A DNA stretch of 64,000 nucleotides from Acidobacteriota bacterium (GTDB lineage Bacteria; Acidobacteriota; Thermoanaerobaculia; Gp7-AA8), in assembly GCA_021325515.1 (NCBI GenBank), contig JAJPHC010000032.1:47341-111340 (forward strand), in the 5' to 3' direction. This document shows, piece by piece, positions 1 through 7,458 of this stretch. A program made the position numbers and the translations under genes. The first letter of the stretch is position 1; the number at the start of each line of letters is the position of its first letter. The notes beneath the pieces are model-generated. The model was not told the DNA's origin and did no database searches. It saw nothing but the letters and a program-made list of their open reading frames with translations.

Positions 1-232
1 ACCAGAACTTCGGCATCTCGACATCCTTCTGCTCAAAGACGCTCTCACCGCGCTCGTTGGTGATGGCGGCGGTGCGCATCTCCCACTCGCAGGTGTCGTA
101 GACGTCGACGCCGGGACGGGTGAAGAAGCGTTCCACGGTGATGCCGCCGAGCTTCGTTTCCTTCCGGCCTTTCGGGGTACGAGAGCTAGAGCGGGCGCGC
201 AGATTGGAGTTGGTGATATCGATCGAGGTCAT
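1..232 (-). CDS. nrdJ: Vitamin B12-dependent (class II) ribonucleotide reductase, N-terminal part
   Basis: This is the 5' end of a minus-strand gene that runs off the left edge of the window. The first 77 codons read like the N-terminus of class II adenosylcobalamin-dependent ribonucleotide reductases: a short basic leader, then a stretch with FFTRPGVDVYD, an EWEMRTAAITNE stretch and FEQKDVEMPKFW. The enzyme reduces ribonucleotides to deoxyribonucleotides without needing oxygen. The start at 232 is the first ATG in frame. The gene lies downstream of a 50-codon ORF and a promoter with two NrdR-like boxes (675-758), which supports the assignment. Only the N-terminus is visible, so catalytic cysteines cannot be checked. 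Confidence 0.85.
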   Translation of the reverse strand, partial: MTSIDITNSNLRARSSSRTPKGRKETKLGGITVERFFTRPGVDVYDTCEWEMRTAAITNERGESVFEQKDVEMPKFW

Positions 233-307
233 GACCCCTGCTCTCCTTCTTTCGAGAGAAAAAAATAGAGGAGGGAAGCTCGCGAGTTCTCCGAAGGACC
301 TTGTGGT

Positions 308-373
308 GTGTAGGACAGGCGCCCCCGCCTGTCCCGCGTCTTTGAGCGACAGGCGAGGGCGCCTGTCCTACAC
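308..373. repeat. Palindromic intergenic repeat, family A (copy 1)
   Basis: Two arms containing GACAGGCGCCCCCGCCTGTC-like and GACAGGCGAGGGCGCCTGTC face each other around a short loop, with flanking GTGTAGGA and TCCTACAC. Each arm is itself nearly palindromic, so a long or cruciform hairpin is possible. It lies between the 50-codon ORF and nrdJ. Five related copies occur at 7394, 12799, 17231, 28693 and 45887. Confidence 0.9.
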
Positions 374-480
374 CGCGATGTCCCTCACACCCGACCTTCC
401 GTCCCCTACCTCCCCTCCCATCACAGGCGATCGCCGCTGCGGACGATGCCCTGTCAACCTAAAAACGTGAACAAACGACT

Positions 481-633
481 CTAGCGAAGCGTCCAGCGGA
501 CAAGTGGAGACTTGACGGGCGGAACCGGCGACTTGACCTTCATGGTGACCTGGTAATCCCGAATCTGGAGAGAGACGGAGCGGTTGGGGCCACGAGAAAC
601 ATCGAGACGCGACGATTGCTTCAAATCCTTCAT
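481..633 (-). CDS. Small basic protein, 50 residues, upstream of nrdJ
   Basis: This short reading frame starts at an ATG preceded by GGGAGGAC, a strong ribosome binding site at good distance, and ends in TAG at 481. The protein is basic and mostly polar (it contains SVSLQIRDYQVTMKVKS and ends RWTLR), with a pattern that could be a small beta strand pair. It lies between the NrdR-box promoter and nrdJ, so it is probably co-transcribed with the reductase. I do not recognise a family. A longer reading frame in another frame (368-646) lacks such a binding site and runs through a repeat, so I prefer this one. Confidence 0.55.
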   Translation of the reverse strand: MKDLKQSSRLDVSRGPNRSVSLQIRDYQVTMKVKSPVPPVKSPLVRWTLR

Positions 634-674
634 TGTCCTCCCTCACATCACCCGAGTTGTCTGTAATGCGCTAC

Positions 675-703
675 AACCTACGCCTGCCCTCGGGGGATGT
701 CAA
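675..703 (-). promoter_or_regulatory. Sigma-70-type promoter for the small ORF-nrdJ unit
   Basis: On the minus strand TTGACA (698-703) is followed after 17 bases by TAGGTT (675-680). The predicted transcript would begin about 35 bases before the start codon of the 50-codon ORF. The -35 matches the consensus perfectly and the spacing is ideal; the -10 is weaker. Confidence 0.65.
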
Positions 704-710
704 GGGGAGA

Positions 711-758
711 CCACAAGATGTTGTGGTCCTCTTGAATGAGGAACACAAAATCGAGTGT
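711..758. promoter_or_regulatory. Pair of NrdR-like operator boxes
   Basis: Two 16-base imperfect palindromes, CCACAAGATGTTGTGG (711-726) and ACACAAAATCGAGTGT (743-758), resemble the NrdR box acaCwAtATaTwGwgt at about 12 and 13 of 16 positions. Their starts are 32 bases apart, the three-helical-turn spacing typical of tandem NrdR boxes. They sit just upstream of the -35 element of the nrdJ unit. NrdR represses ribonucleotide reductase genes when dATP is plentiful; that it acts here is inferred. Confidence 0.65.
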
Positions 759-814
759 AAGTATTCAATTTGAAGCTACTTAGGAGTTTGGAGCGGCTGA
801 GGCTGCCCGGAACG

Positions 815-995
815 TTTTCCGCCTCTTCTCCACTCCTTCTCCGCATGTTTTCCACAGGCTTTTCAACACCGGAATCCGCCGCAATTCCGCATGTTTTCCG
901 GGGTTTTTCGACAGGTTTTGCACATGTTTTTCATCAACGATTCGGCTATGCATTCCGTATGAGTTTTCCGCAGGGTTTTCCACAACCATTCCGAA
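815..995 (+). repeat. Phased array of about 16 DnaA-box-like 9-mers
   Basis: Units related to TTTTCCRCA begin at about 815, 826, 837, 848, 860, 872, 883, 894, 905, 916, 928, 939, 951, 964, 976 and 987, so the period is 11-13 bases. Two units are TTTTCCACA (848 and 976), one base from the DnaA box TTATCCACA; others are TTTTGCACA, TTTTCGACA, TTTTCCGCA and TTTTCAACA. All lie on the same strand. The period is not a multiple of three, so this is not a protein repeat. It could be a DnaA-binding array, a replication-related locus or a degenerate minisatellite. Confidence 0.6.
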
Positions 996-1181
996 AAGAA
1001 AATGGGCGAAAACGGGGCGAAGGTTCGAATCTGCGGAAAGTGCGGAAATCAGTTTCCGCAAGGCAGGCCGGGGCGGAATGGGAGGGGATCGCTGTTAAAT
1101 ATGCACAGAAATTGTGGCACGTGGAACATTGGAGTGCGAACGATGAACGATGAACGATGAACTGGGGGCTTGTCCTTGTCC

Positions 1182-2243
1182 TCAGTAGTCGCCGGTCGAG
1201 CCGGCTCCTCCGAAGGAGCCGGCTCCCTGCGCGGTTCCGGAGACGCCTGCCGGGGCTTCGGCGGGGCGCTCGTGCAGCATCGAGCCGGCGGCCAGCGAAC
1301 CGGCGGTCTTGAGCAGCTCGTCGTAGCGCGTGAGCCGCTGGGGCGTCGAGACGAATCCTGCCTCGCGCCCGCGCAGCAGCCGCGCCACGATTCCTGCGAT
1401 CGCCAGGAGCACGACACCGCCGGCGATCAGTTGCCATTCGATCGCGATCTGCACCAGGTCCTGCGCCTCGAACGCTGCGACTCCGAAGCAGACCGCCGCG
1501 CTGATGAAGATCGCATGGTCGCGCAGGATGATGCCCCACCCGATCAGCGCGATGCCGAGCAGGCCGTACGCGATCACCATCTCGATCTGACCGCGCGACG
1601 ACCACGACGCGATGCGCCCGCAGATCTCCGCGACGAGCGGCATCACGATCACGAGGTACGACAGCAGTGCCTCGAGCCACGGCCGCCGGATGACCAGCCG
1701 CTTCGCGATCGCAGCGGCCAGCAACATCGCCAGCGGGACGGCGGCCACCTGCCAGTACTGATGCGAGCCATGCCAGACATCGGCGAAGTACGCCGCGACG
1801 AAGACGGCGCCGATCGTTCCGAAGATCGCACTCTGCATGCGCCATGCGGCAATCGCAAACGCCGCGGCGATGACGAGCAGCGCCTCCGGCGCTCCGCTGT
1901 GCGGCAGGCCGAAAATCAATGACAGCAAGCCGCCGATCCATAAGGCTGTCTCAATTCCGCTCCCGTACATCCTTCTCCGCCGGATCAGCAGTTCCGCGGC
2001 CGTGATGCAGACGGCGGCCGCGAAAAACGTCGTGAGACTGATCAATTCGCAGAAGGCTGCGAACGCCGAGACCGCGAGCGCGGTGAGCACGAAGAAGGCG
2101 AGCGCCGCGAGTGCACCATGGCGCTTCCAGTGCGTCGCGAAGCGCGCCTTCATCGCCGCTCGCTCCTCATCGCTCAGCGGCCATTGATCGAGTTGATCCG
2201 TGATCGCGTGCGCGCGCTCTTCGGCGATCGACGGCCGCATCAT
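1182..2243 (-). CDS. Multi-pass membrane protein with DUF4401-like layout
   Basis: The product has 353 residues. An N-terminal cytoplasmic stretch of about 45 residues is followed by roughly ten hydrophobic segments between residues 45 and 300, then a polar tail ending in a glycine/serine-rich GGAGSTGDY. This layout resembles DUF4401/DUF2157-type membrane proteins of unknown function, but I cannot place it firmly. Its start overlaps the end of the upstream membrane gene by four bases (ATGA), so the two are translationally coupled and probably act together. The UbiA-type prenyltransferase gene lies at the head of the same run. No function is proposed. Confidence 0.65.
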   Translation of the reverse strand: MMRPSIAEERAHAITDQLDQWPLSDEERAAMKARFATHWKRHGALAALAFFVLTALAVSAFAAFCELISLTTFFAAAVCITAAELLIRRRRMYGSGIETALWIGGLLSLIFGLPHSGAPEALLVIAAAFAIAAWRMQSAIFGTIGAVFVAAYFADVWHGSHQYWQVAAVPLAMLLAAAIAKRLVIRRPWLEALLSYLVIVMPLVAEICGRIASWSSRGQIEMVIAYGLLGIALIGWGIILRDHAIFISAAVCFGVAAFEAQDLVQIAIEWQLIAGGVVLLAIAGIVARLLRGREAGFVSTPQRLTRYDELLKTAGSLAAGSMLHERPAEAPAGVSGTAQGAGSFGGAGSTGDY

Positions 2244-3127
2244 GCATTCCTCCGGAAGCGGACGTGGATGACGAGCAGCGCGATGACCGCCGCAATCGCG
2301 GAGAGCATCACGATGAACGTCCTCGCGATCCCGTCATGGATCAGGTCGAAGCTCGCCGCGTCGACGGCGATCGTCGCGTAGATGGCCGCATAAAAGAGGA
2401 ACGGCTCGGCGTTTTTCCGGAACGCGTAAACGACCGCGATCGCTGCCAGCGCGAGCGTGAGCGCGAGCCCGAGGAGATGCGTACCGCTGTTGAAGGTGAG
2501 AATCAGGGAGCCCCAGAACGCGAGCGTGATCGCCGTGTGATCGAAGACCGCGGTGAAGGTCGTCTGCCTGCGGATGCGGCGATCCGACTCGCGCCACACC
2601 ATGAGAATCGCCGCGCAAAGGAGGAAGCGATTCGCGATCTCGACATCGGTCTCGAAGAACAGATCGAGCTTGCGATCGATCCCCAGCCAGGCGGCGATCG
2701 CGCTGATCGCGAGCGAGAGCAGCGCGCGCGACTCGTACGCGTACGCGCCCGCCGCATGGATGCACGCGACGATGAGCAGCATGCGCGGACCGGCGAGATG
2801 CCACTGGCTCTCGATCCATCCGGCGTCGGCCGAGACGAGCATCGCGCCGAGCATGAGAATCGAGTCGTCGACGAGCGACGGCGATCCCCTCCGCATCCAC
2901 GCTCTCGCGTAGCAGCCGGCGGCGATCGCTGCGATCGCAATCGCAATCGTCAGCGGCCCGATTTCCCTGACGTGATGCGCGATGAAAACGCTCACGCCGC
3001 TCGCGATCAGCATCGCCCCGAGCCAGGCGAGGATGCGGATCTCAGGATAGAGCGAGAAGATCTCGCGCCGCTGGATCCTGATCAGCGCCGGCGGTGCGTT
3101 TTCGAGTTCCGGTTCGAAGCTCAACAT
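2240..3127 (-). CDS. DUF2157-like membrane protein
   Basis: The product has 295 residues and about eight or nine hydrophobic segments. After a 30-residue soluble start, the first membrane helix region (WLGAMLIASGVSVFIAHH) resembles the start of the DUF2157 family, where a LGA-GV-LF-A pattern is common. The protein ends with a basic HVRFRRNA tail. The gene begins 9 bases after the prenyltransferase stop and its end overlaps the next membrane gene by four bases. DUF2157 proteins have no established activity, so the role stays open. Confidence 0.65.
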   Translation of the reverse strand: MLSFEPELENAPPALIRIQRREIFSLYPEIRILAWLGAMLIASGVSVFIAHHVREIGPLTIAIAIAAIAAGCYARAWMRRGSPSLVDDSILMLGAMLVSADAGWIESQWHLAGPRMLLIVACIHAAGAYAYESRALLSLAISAIAAWLGIDRKLDLFFETDVEIANRFLLCAAILMVWRESDRRIRRQTTFTAVFDHTAITLAFWGSLILTFNSGTHLLGLALTLALAAIAVVYAFRKNAEPFLFYAAIYATIAVDAASFDLIHDGIARTFIVMLSAIAAVIALLVIHVRFRRNA

Positions 3128-3136
3128 CTCTGGTAC

Positions 3137-4090
3137 TCAGATCACATACGCGACCGCGAAGCCGATCTGCGCGGCCATCATCATCAGATACATGTGACGC
3201 CACGACGGATGATTCTCCGTCGCGGTCAGCTCGTCGGGATTCCGCACGATCAGCCACAGCGTGTACGTGCCCCACACGGCGAGCACGAGGCCGAGAACAT
3301 CGAGCGCGATGCGGTTGCCGGTGAGGATGCCGAGGTGGGCGCCGAGGGGCATGAGCAGCCAGGGGATCACGAAGGACGGCGCGATCATCCATGCAGCCTT
3401 GCGCACTCCGAACGCAATCGGCAGCGTGCGGCAGCCGCCGGCGCGATCGCCTTCGATGTCGCTGAAGTCCTTCGTCGACGCGGCGCCGAGGAGGAAGAGC
3501 ATGAAGATCGACCCGATGTACCACGGCTCGGCGACCGTCGCGTGCGCGACCATCGTCCAGCCGGCCACCTTCAGCAGGCAGCCGCGCGGGATCGCGATCG
3601 TGACGTTTGCGCCGATGGGATGCTTCTTCGTCCGCCCCAGCGCGGGGGCCGAGTACATGAACGTGGCGATCATGCCGAGGATGTAGATGTAGAAGCACTC
3701 GTGCTCACTCAGCGGCGCAAAGAACTTTGCGGACCATGTGGTGCGCGGATAGACCACGACCCACCAGGTCGGAATGATCGCCAGCGCGTACAACACCCAG
3801 GTGAACCGCCACGCCTGCGCAATCGACAGCTCGCCGGTGACCAGCGGCCGCGACGGCTTGTTGATGCGGTCGATCTCGAGATCGTAGATCTGGTTGATGG
3901 CGTTCGACGCGGCGTTCAGAAACGACGCGCAGAGCGAGCCGAGCGCGACGGTGAGAACGACGGACATCGTCACGGCACGCGAGGCATCCGGATTGTGCGC
4001 AGAGCCCCAGGCGCACACCGCGCCGGAGATGATTCCGAAGAGCGGAGGGAGCAGCGTGAAGGGTCTGGCGAGCTTTATGTAAGCGTTCAT
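3137..4090 (-). CDS. UbiA-family prenyltransferase
   Basis: The 317-residue protein is an integral membrane prenyltransferase. It carries the two Asp-rich motifs that bind prenyl diphosphate through magnesium: N66xxxD70xxxD74 in NQIYDLEID followed by the family's INKPSRPL, and a second motif D208xxD211xxxD215 in DFSDIEGDRAGG. Hydrophobic segments account for most of the rest, as expected for nine helices. The combination of INKPxRPL with a YSAP motif near residue 146 resembles chlorophyll synthase-like and archaeal-type geranylgeranyl transferases rather than UbiA or MenA, but the acceptor cannot be read from sequence. It is the first gene of a three-gene run with two membrane proteins. Confidence 0.85.
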   Translation of the reverse strand: MNAYIKLARPFTLLPPLFGIISGAVCAWGSAHNPDASRAVTMSVVLTVALGSLCASFLNAASNAINQIYDLEIDRINKPSRPLVTGELSIAQAWRFTWVLYALAIIPTWWVVVYPRTTWSAKFFAPLSEHECFYIYILGMIATFMYSAPALGRTKKHPIGANVTIAIPRGCLLKVAGWTMVAHATVAEPWYIGSIFMLFLLGAASTKDFSDIEGDRAGGCRTLPIAFGVRKAAWMIAPSFVIPWLLMPLGAHLGILTGNRIALDVLGLVLAVWGTYTLWLIVRNPDELTATENHPSWRHMYLMMMAAQIGFAVAYVI

Positions 4091-4137
4091 GGACCTGAGT
4101 TCGCCGCCATCCTGCTACACTCCGCCTGAAATACTCA

Positions 4138-4968
4138 ATGGCACGAAAGCCCGTCTTCGAGGAAGCCGACGATGACTCGCAGTCTTCATCGGCACCCACC
4201 AGTATGAATAGTGATCGTGAGCGGAAGATCGCGTTGTTCATCGATTTCGAGAACATCGCCATCGGCGTCACCGACGCCAAGTACAAGAAATTCGAAATCA
4301 GTCTGCTGCTCGAGCGCCTGCTCGAGAAGGGGAAGATCGTCGCCAAGCGCGCCTACTGCGACTGGGACAAGTTCCCCGACTACAAACGTGAGCTGCACGA
4401 GGCGGCGATCGAGCTGATCGAGATCCCGGCCCGCGCGTACTCCGGCAAGAACTCCGCGGACATCCGCATGGCCGTCGACGCGATGGACATGTGCTGGTCC
4501 AAGGAGCACATCGACCTCTTCGTCATCGCCTCGGGCGACTCCGACTTCTCGCCGCTCGTCTCCAAACTGAAGGAGAACGACAAGTTCGTGATTGGCGTCG
4601 GAGTGAAGAACTCCTCGAGCGATCTGCTGATCGACAACTGCGACGAGTTCATCTTCTACGAGGATCTCGTGCGCGGCGTGCAGAAGGCGCCCAGCGTCGC
4701 CTTCAAGGACAAGAAGCAGGGCGAGGTCTTCAAGCTGCTGATCGATTCGATCAAGGCGCTCATGCGCGAGAACAAAGAGATCCTCTGGGGCTCGATGGTG
4801 AAGCAGACCATGCAGCGCAAGAAGCCGACCTTCAACGAGGAGTACTACGGCTACAACACCTTCAGCGATCTGCTGGAAGATGCACAGGCGAACAACATCA
4901 TCAAGATCAAGAAGGATCTGAAGTCGGGGTCGTATGTGATCACCGGCTTCGCGCAGCCGGCGGCGTGA
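4138..4968 (+). CDS. NYN-domain ribonuclease-like protein with C-terminal LOTUS/OST-HTH domain
   Basis: The 276-residue protein begins with a polar, acidic leader and then a NYN (PIN-like) domain at about 30-175. The acidic residues expected in the metal site are present: D36 in LFIDFENI, D108 in the SADIRMAVD segment, and D134/D136 in ASGDSDFSPL. The part from about 185 to 270 looks like a winged-helix LOTUS (OST-HTH) domain that binds RNA. Such LabA/DUF88 proteins are thought to act in RNA processing, though substrates are rarely known. A Met at residue 23 (4204) is an alternative start close to the conserved domain. It is divergent from the UbiA gene; an extended -10 (TGCTACACT, 4113-4121) lies upstream. 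Confidence 0.85.
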   Translation: MARKPVFEEADDDSQSSSAPTSMNSDRERKIALFIDFENIAIGVTDAKYKKFEISLLLERLLEKGKIVAKRAYCDWDKFPDYKRELHEAAIELIEIPARAYSGKNSADIRMAVDAMDMCWSKEHIDLFVIASGDSDFSPLVSKLKENDKFVIGVGVKNSSSDLLIDNCDEFIFYEDLVRGVQKAPSVAFKDKKQGEVFKLLIDSIKALMRENKEILWGSMVKQTMQRKKPTFNEEYYGYNTFSDLLEDAQANNIIKIKKDLKSGSYVITGFAQPAA

Positions 4969-5002
4969 TTTTGAGCCTGCGGTGTGACAGCATTCGCTCT
5001 GC

Positions 5003-6703
5003 GTGCAAAAACTGAAGAATCGCGAGCACTACCCGGCGCTCGTCATCGGTACCGGCATCGCAGGATTGACCACCGCGTTCCGGCTCGCACAGGCCGGCAT
5101 CCAGGTTCTCCTCGTGACGAAGGCCGCCGACCCGAAGGACTGCAACACGTTCTGGGCGCAGGGCGGCATCATCTACGAAGGCGAGAACGACTCGCCGGCG
5201 AAGCTGGTCGAGGACATCATCCATGCCGGCGCGGGGCTGTCGAACGAAGAGGCGGTGCAGTTCCTCGCAACGGAAGGGCCGCGCGTCGTTCGCGAACTGC
5301 TGCTGGAAGAGATCCACGTTCCCTTCTCCACCACCGACGAAGGTGAGCTGGACCTGACGCAGGAAGGTGCGCACTCGGTCTCGCGCATCATCCACGCGGG
5401 AGACGCGACGGGCCGCGCGATCGAGAACTCGCTTCTCAATCGGGTGCGCAACGAGCCGAACATCAGCCTGGTCACGGAGATGACGGCGATCGATCTCCTG
5501 ACCACTCATCATCATCCGACCGACATCCAGGTCCGGTACCGGCTGACGAACGAGTGCGTGGGTGCGTACCTGCTCGACAATCGCACGAACGACGTCTACA
5601 CGGTTTTCGCCGACTACACGATTCTCGCCACGGGCGGCATCGGCCAGATCTACCTGCACACGACGAACACGCGGCACGCGATCGGCGACGGTGTCGTCAT
5701 GGCGCAGCGCGCCGGTGCGCGCATCATGAACGCGGAGTACGTGCAGTTCCATCCGACTGCACTCGCGGACAAGAACGCCAATCACTACCTCATCTCCGAA
5801 GCGCTGCGCGGCGAGGGGGCGCGGCTGAAGAATCGGAAGGGGGAGTACTTCATGGAGCGCTATTCACCGGCGCTGAAGGATCTCGCCCCGCGCGACGTCG
5901 TCGCGCGCGCGATCGTCGAGGAGATGACCACAAACAAAGACGAGCACGTCTTCCTCGATCTGGCGAACTTCTACAACGGGCACCAGCCGATTCACGAGCG
6001 TTTCCCGAACATCTCGAAGGCCTGCGCCGATATCGGCATCGACATCGCGCGCGACCCGATTCCGGTCGTCCCTGCGGCGCACTACTTCTGCGGCGGCGTT
6101 CTCGCCAACACGTCCGGCGAGTCGACGCTCGCACGTCTGTACGCGATCGGGGAGACCTCGTGCACGGGGCTGCACGGCGGCAACCGTCTCGCATCGACGT
6201 CACTGCTCGAAGGACTGACGTGGGGCTACTACGCCGCGGCCTCGATTCTCTCGAAACTGCAGGCCGGTACGACGCCGGTGGAATCGGCGACGAGCAGCGT
6301 TCGACGCGCCGCACGAGCAACCGATTCTCCATCCGTGCGCCGCGCGAGCTCGTCGCGGGCGGCGGGCACCGGCATCATCGACGATGCGCTTCTCGAATCG
6401 ATCCCCGATTGGAAGCCACCCGGTCATCAGAACATGGAGGATCCCGCGTTGATCCTGCAGGACTGGACGACGATTCAGAACACGATGTGGAACTACGTCG
6501 GGATCGTGCGGACGTACGAGCGTTTGAAGCGAGCCGTCGCCGACATGCGCGAGCTCGGCAGCCGGCTCACGAAGTACTATCACGAGTCGACGATCAGCAA
6601 GTCGATCGTCGAACTGTTTCACGGACAGCAGGTGGCGGCGATCGTCGCCACATCCGCCATCCGCAATCCCGTATCGAAGGGCGCGCATTTCAGAAGGGAC
6701 TGA
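5003..6703 (+). CDS. nadB: L-aspartate oxidase
   Basis: The 566-residue flavoprotein oxidises L-aspartate to iminoaspartate, the first step of de novo NAD synthesis. The FAD-binding loop GTGIAG is at 16-21. Family hallmarks follow: FWAQGGIIYEGENDSPAK with the DS pair, FHPTAL near 249, SEALRGEGARL, the RDVVARAI segment, and GGNRLASTSLLEG near 391. The start is GTG at 5003; no ATG lies between it and the FAD loop. Residues of about 425-455 form a Ser/Arg-rich, low-complexity linker (SVRRAARATDSPSVRRAS) before the C-terminal helical domain, longer than usual. nadA and nadC are not in the window. Confidence 0.93.
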   Translation: MQKLKNREHYPALVIGTGIAGLTTAFRLAQAGIQVLLVTKAADPKDCNTFWAQGGIIYEGENDSPAKLVEDIIHAGAGLSNEEAVQFLATEGPRVVRELLLEEIHVPFSTTDEGELDLTQEGAHSVSRIIHAGDATGRAIENSLLNRVRNEPNISLVTEMTAIDLLTTHHHPTDIQVRYRLTNECVGAYLLDNRTNDVYTVFADYTILATGGIGQIYLHTTNTRHAIGDGVVMAQRAGARIMNAEYVQFHPTALADKNANHYLISEALRGEGARLKNRKGEYFMERYSPALKDLAPRDVVARAIVEEMTTNKDEHVFLDLANFYNGHQPIHERFPNISKACADIGIDIARDPIPVVPAAHYFCGGVLANTSGESTLARLYAIGETSCTGLHGGNRLASTSLLEGLTWGYYAAASILSKLQAGTTPVESATSSVRRAARATDSPSVRRASSSRAAGTGIIDDALLESIPDWKPPGHQNMEDPALILQDWTTIQNTMWNYVGIVRTYERLKRAVADMRELGSRLTKYYHESTISKSIVELFHGQQVAAIVATSAIRNPVSKGAHFRRD

Positions 6704-6728
6704 GAAGCGGGGCGCGGACGCGCTGGCG

Positions 6729-6785
6729 CACTGGGGCGCTGGGTCACACCCATCCACCAGAGCCCAGTACCCCAGCGCCCCAGCA
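6729..6785. repeat. Inverted repeat, CTGGGGCGCTGGG family (H)
   Basis: The arms CACTGGGGCGCTGGG and CCCAGTACCCCAGCGCCCCAG flank a loop of about 25 bases between nadB and the following methyltransferase gene. A shortened relative occurs at 16177-16206. It could form a hairpin and act as a terminator or transcript-end stabiliser, which is inference. Confidence 0.7.
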
Positions 6786-6794
6786 CCCACACCT

Positions 6795-7391
6795 ATGACC
6801 AAACTCCACCTCGGCTGCGGCCCACAGATTCTTCCCGGATGGGTGAACATCGACAACCAGAAGTATCCCGGTGTCGATCGCGTACTCGATGTCACGAAGA
6901 AGCTGCCGTACGACAACGTGCAGTACATCTTCGCCGAGCATTTCATCGAGCACATCGCCTATCCCTCTGCGATCAACCTTCTGAAGCAATGCAGGAAGGC
7001 GCTGCGCGATGACGGTGTGCTTCGCCTGTCGACACCGAATCTCGACTGGGTATGGGTGACGCACTATCGCCTCGACGCGACGGAACCCGACGCGGCTGCG
7101 GCCTGTTTCTATTTGAATCGCGCATTCCGCGGATGGGGACATCAGTTCCTCTACAACGAGACGACGCTCAAGGCGACGCTGGCGGAAGCTGGATTCTCGA
7201 CGTTCAAGCGCGTGGAGTACGGCGAGAGCGAGCATGCGGAACTGCGCGGGCTCGAGCGGCATGAGAAGTCACCCGATTACGGGCCGCTCTCGCACATTCT
7301 CATCATCGAAGCGAGCGGCCGCGGAGGGCGCTCGCCGGAGTACGCCGCCACGCCGAAGTCGGAGTTTCTGCGCGATATCGGCGTGGTGTAA
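6795..7391 (+). CDS. SAM-dependent methyltransferase (COG4627-like)
   Basis: The 198-residue protein starts with MTKLHLGCGPQILPGWVNID, a glycine-rich motif I for S-adenosylmethionine binding, followed by a motif II aspartate region (VLDVTKKLPY) and FAEHFIEHIAYP, typical of the small predicted methyltransferases often found near sugar or LPS genes. A motif such as LRLSTPNLDW follows near residue 75. The acceptor is unknown. The gene ends just before a family A repeat and is convergent with ruvB. The C-terminal 25 residues are polar and probably unstructured. Confidence 0.8.
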   Translation: MTKLHLGCGPQILPGWVNIDNQKYPGVDRVLDVTKKLPYDNVQYIFAEHFIEHIAYPSAINLLKQCRKALRDDGVLRLSTPNLDWVWVTHYRLDATEPDAAAACFYLNRAFRGWGHQFLYNETTLKATLAEAGFSTFKRVEYGESEHAELRGLERHEKSPDYGPLSHILIIEASGRGGRSPEYAATPKSEFLRDIGVV

Positions 7392-7393
7392 CG

Positions 7394-7458
7394 ATGTGGA
7401 GCGACAGGCGCCTCGCCTGCCGGCTCGGTGGACAGGCGAGGCGCCTGTCCCTCCACAT
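7394..7458. repeat. Palindromic intergenic repeat, family A (copy 2, short-core subtype)
   Basis: The arms ATGTGGAGCGACAGGCGCC and GGCGCCTGTCCCTCCACAT surround CTCGCCTGCCGGCTCGGTGG. It sits exactly between the convergent methyltransferase and ruvB genes, where a bidirectional terminator would be expected. Confidence 0.9.

Larger units (their letters stand above)
634..1181. other. Gene-free stretch upstream of the nrdJ transcription unit
   Basis: I see no believable coding region in these 548 bases. The stretch holds a minus-strand promoter and two NrdR-like boxes (675-758), a long array of short direct repeats (815-995), inverted short copies at 1032-1060, and a small GATGAAC tandem repeat near 1136-1160. 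It is locally richer in T-tracts than its surroundings. The open frame at 770-1153 on the plus strand is made of this repeat and has an unnatural phenylalanine-rich composition. Confidence 0.8.

Noticed and set aside
308..373. Family A palindrome considered as an attC site or insertion sequence end
   Set aside because: There is no integrase, cassette structure or transposase near any copy.
770..1153. Open plus-strand frame of 127 codons across the nrdJ upstream region
   Set aside because: It is translated from an 11-13 base repeat whose period is not a multiple of three; composition is unnatural (Phe-rich) and there is no ribosome binding site.
2264..4129. 621-codon plus-strand open frame
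   Set aside because: It is fully antisense to the UbiA and membrane protein genes; its sequence is Arg/Asp-rich shadow of GC-rich codons.
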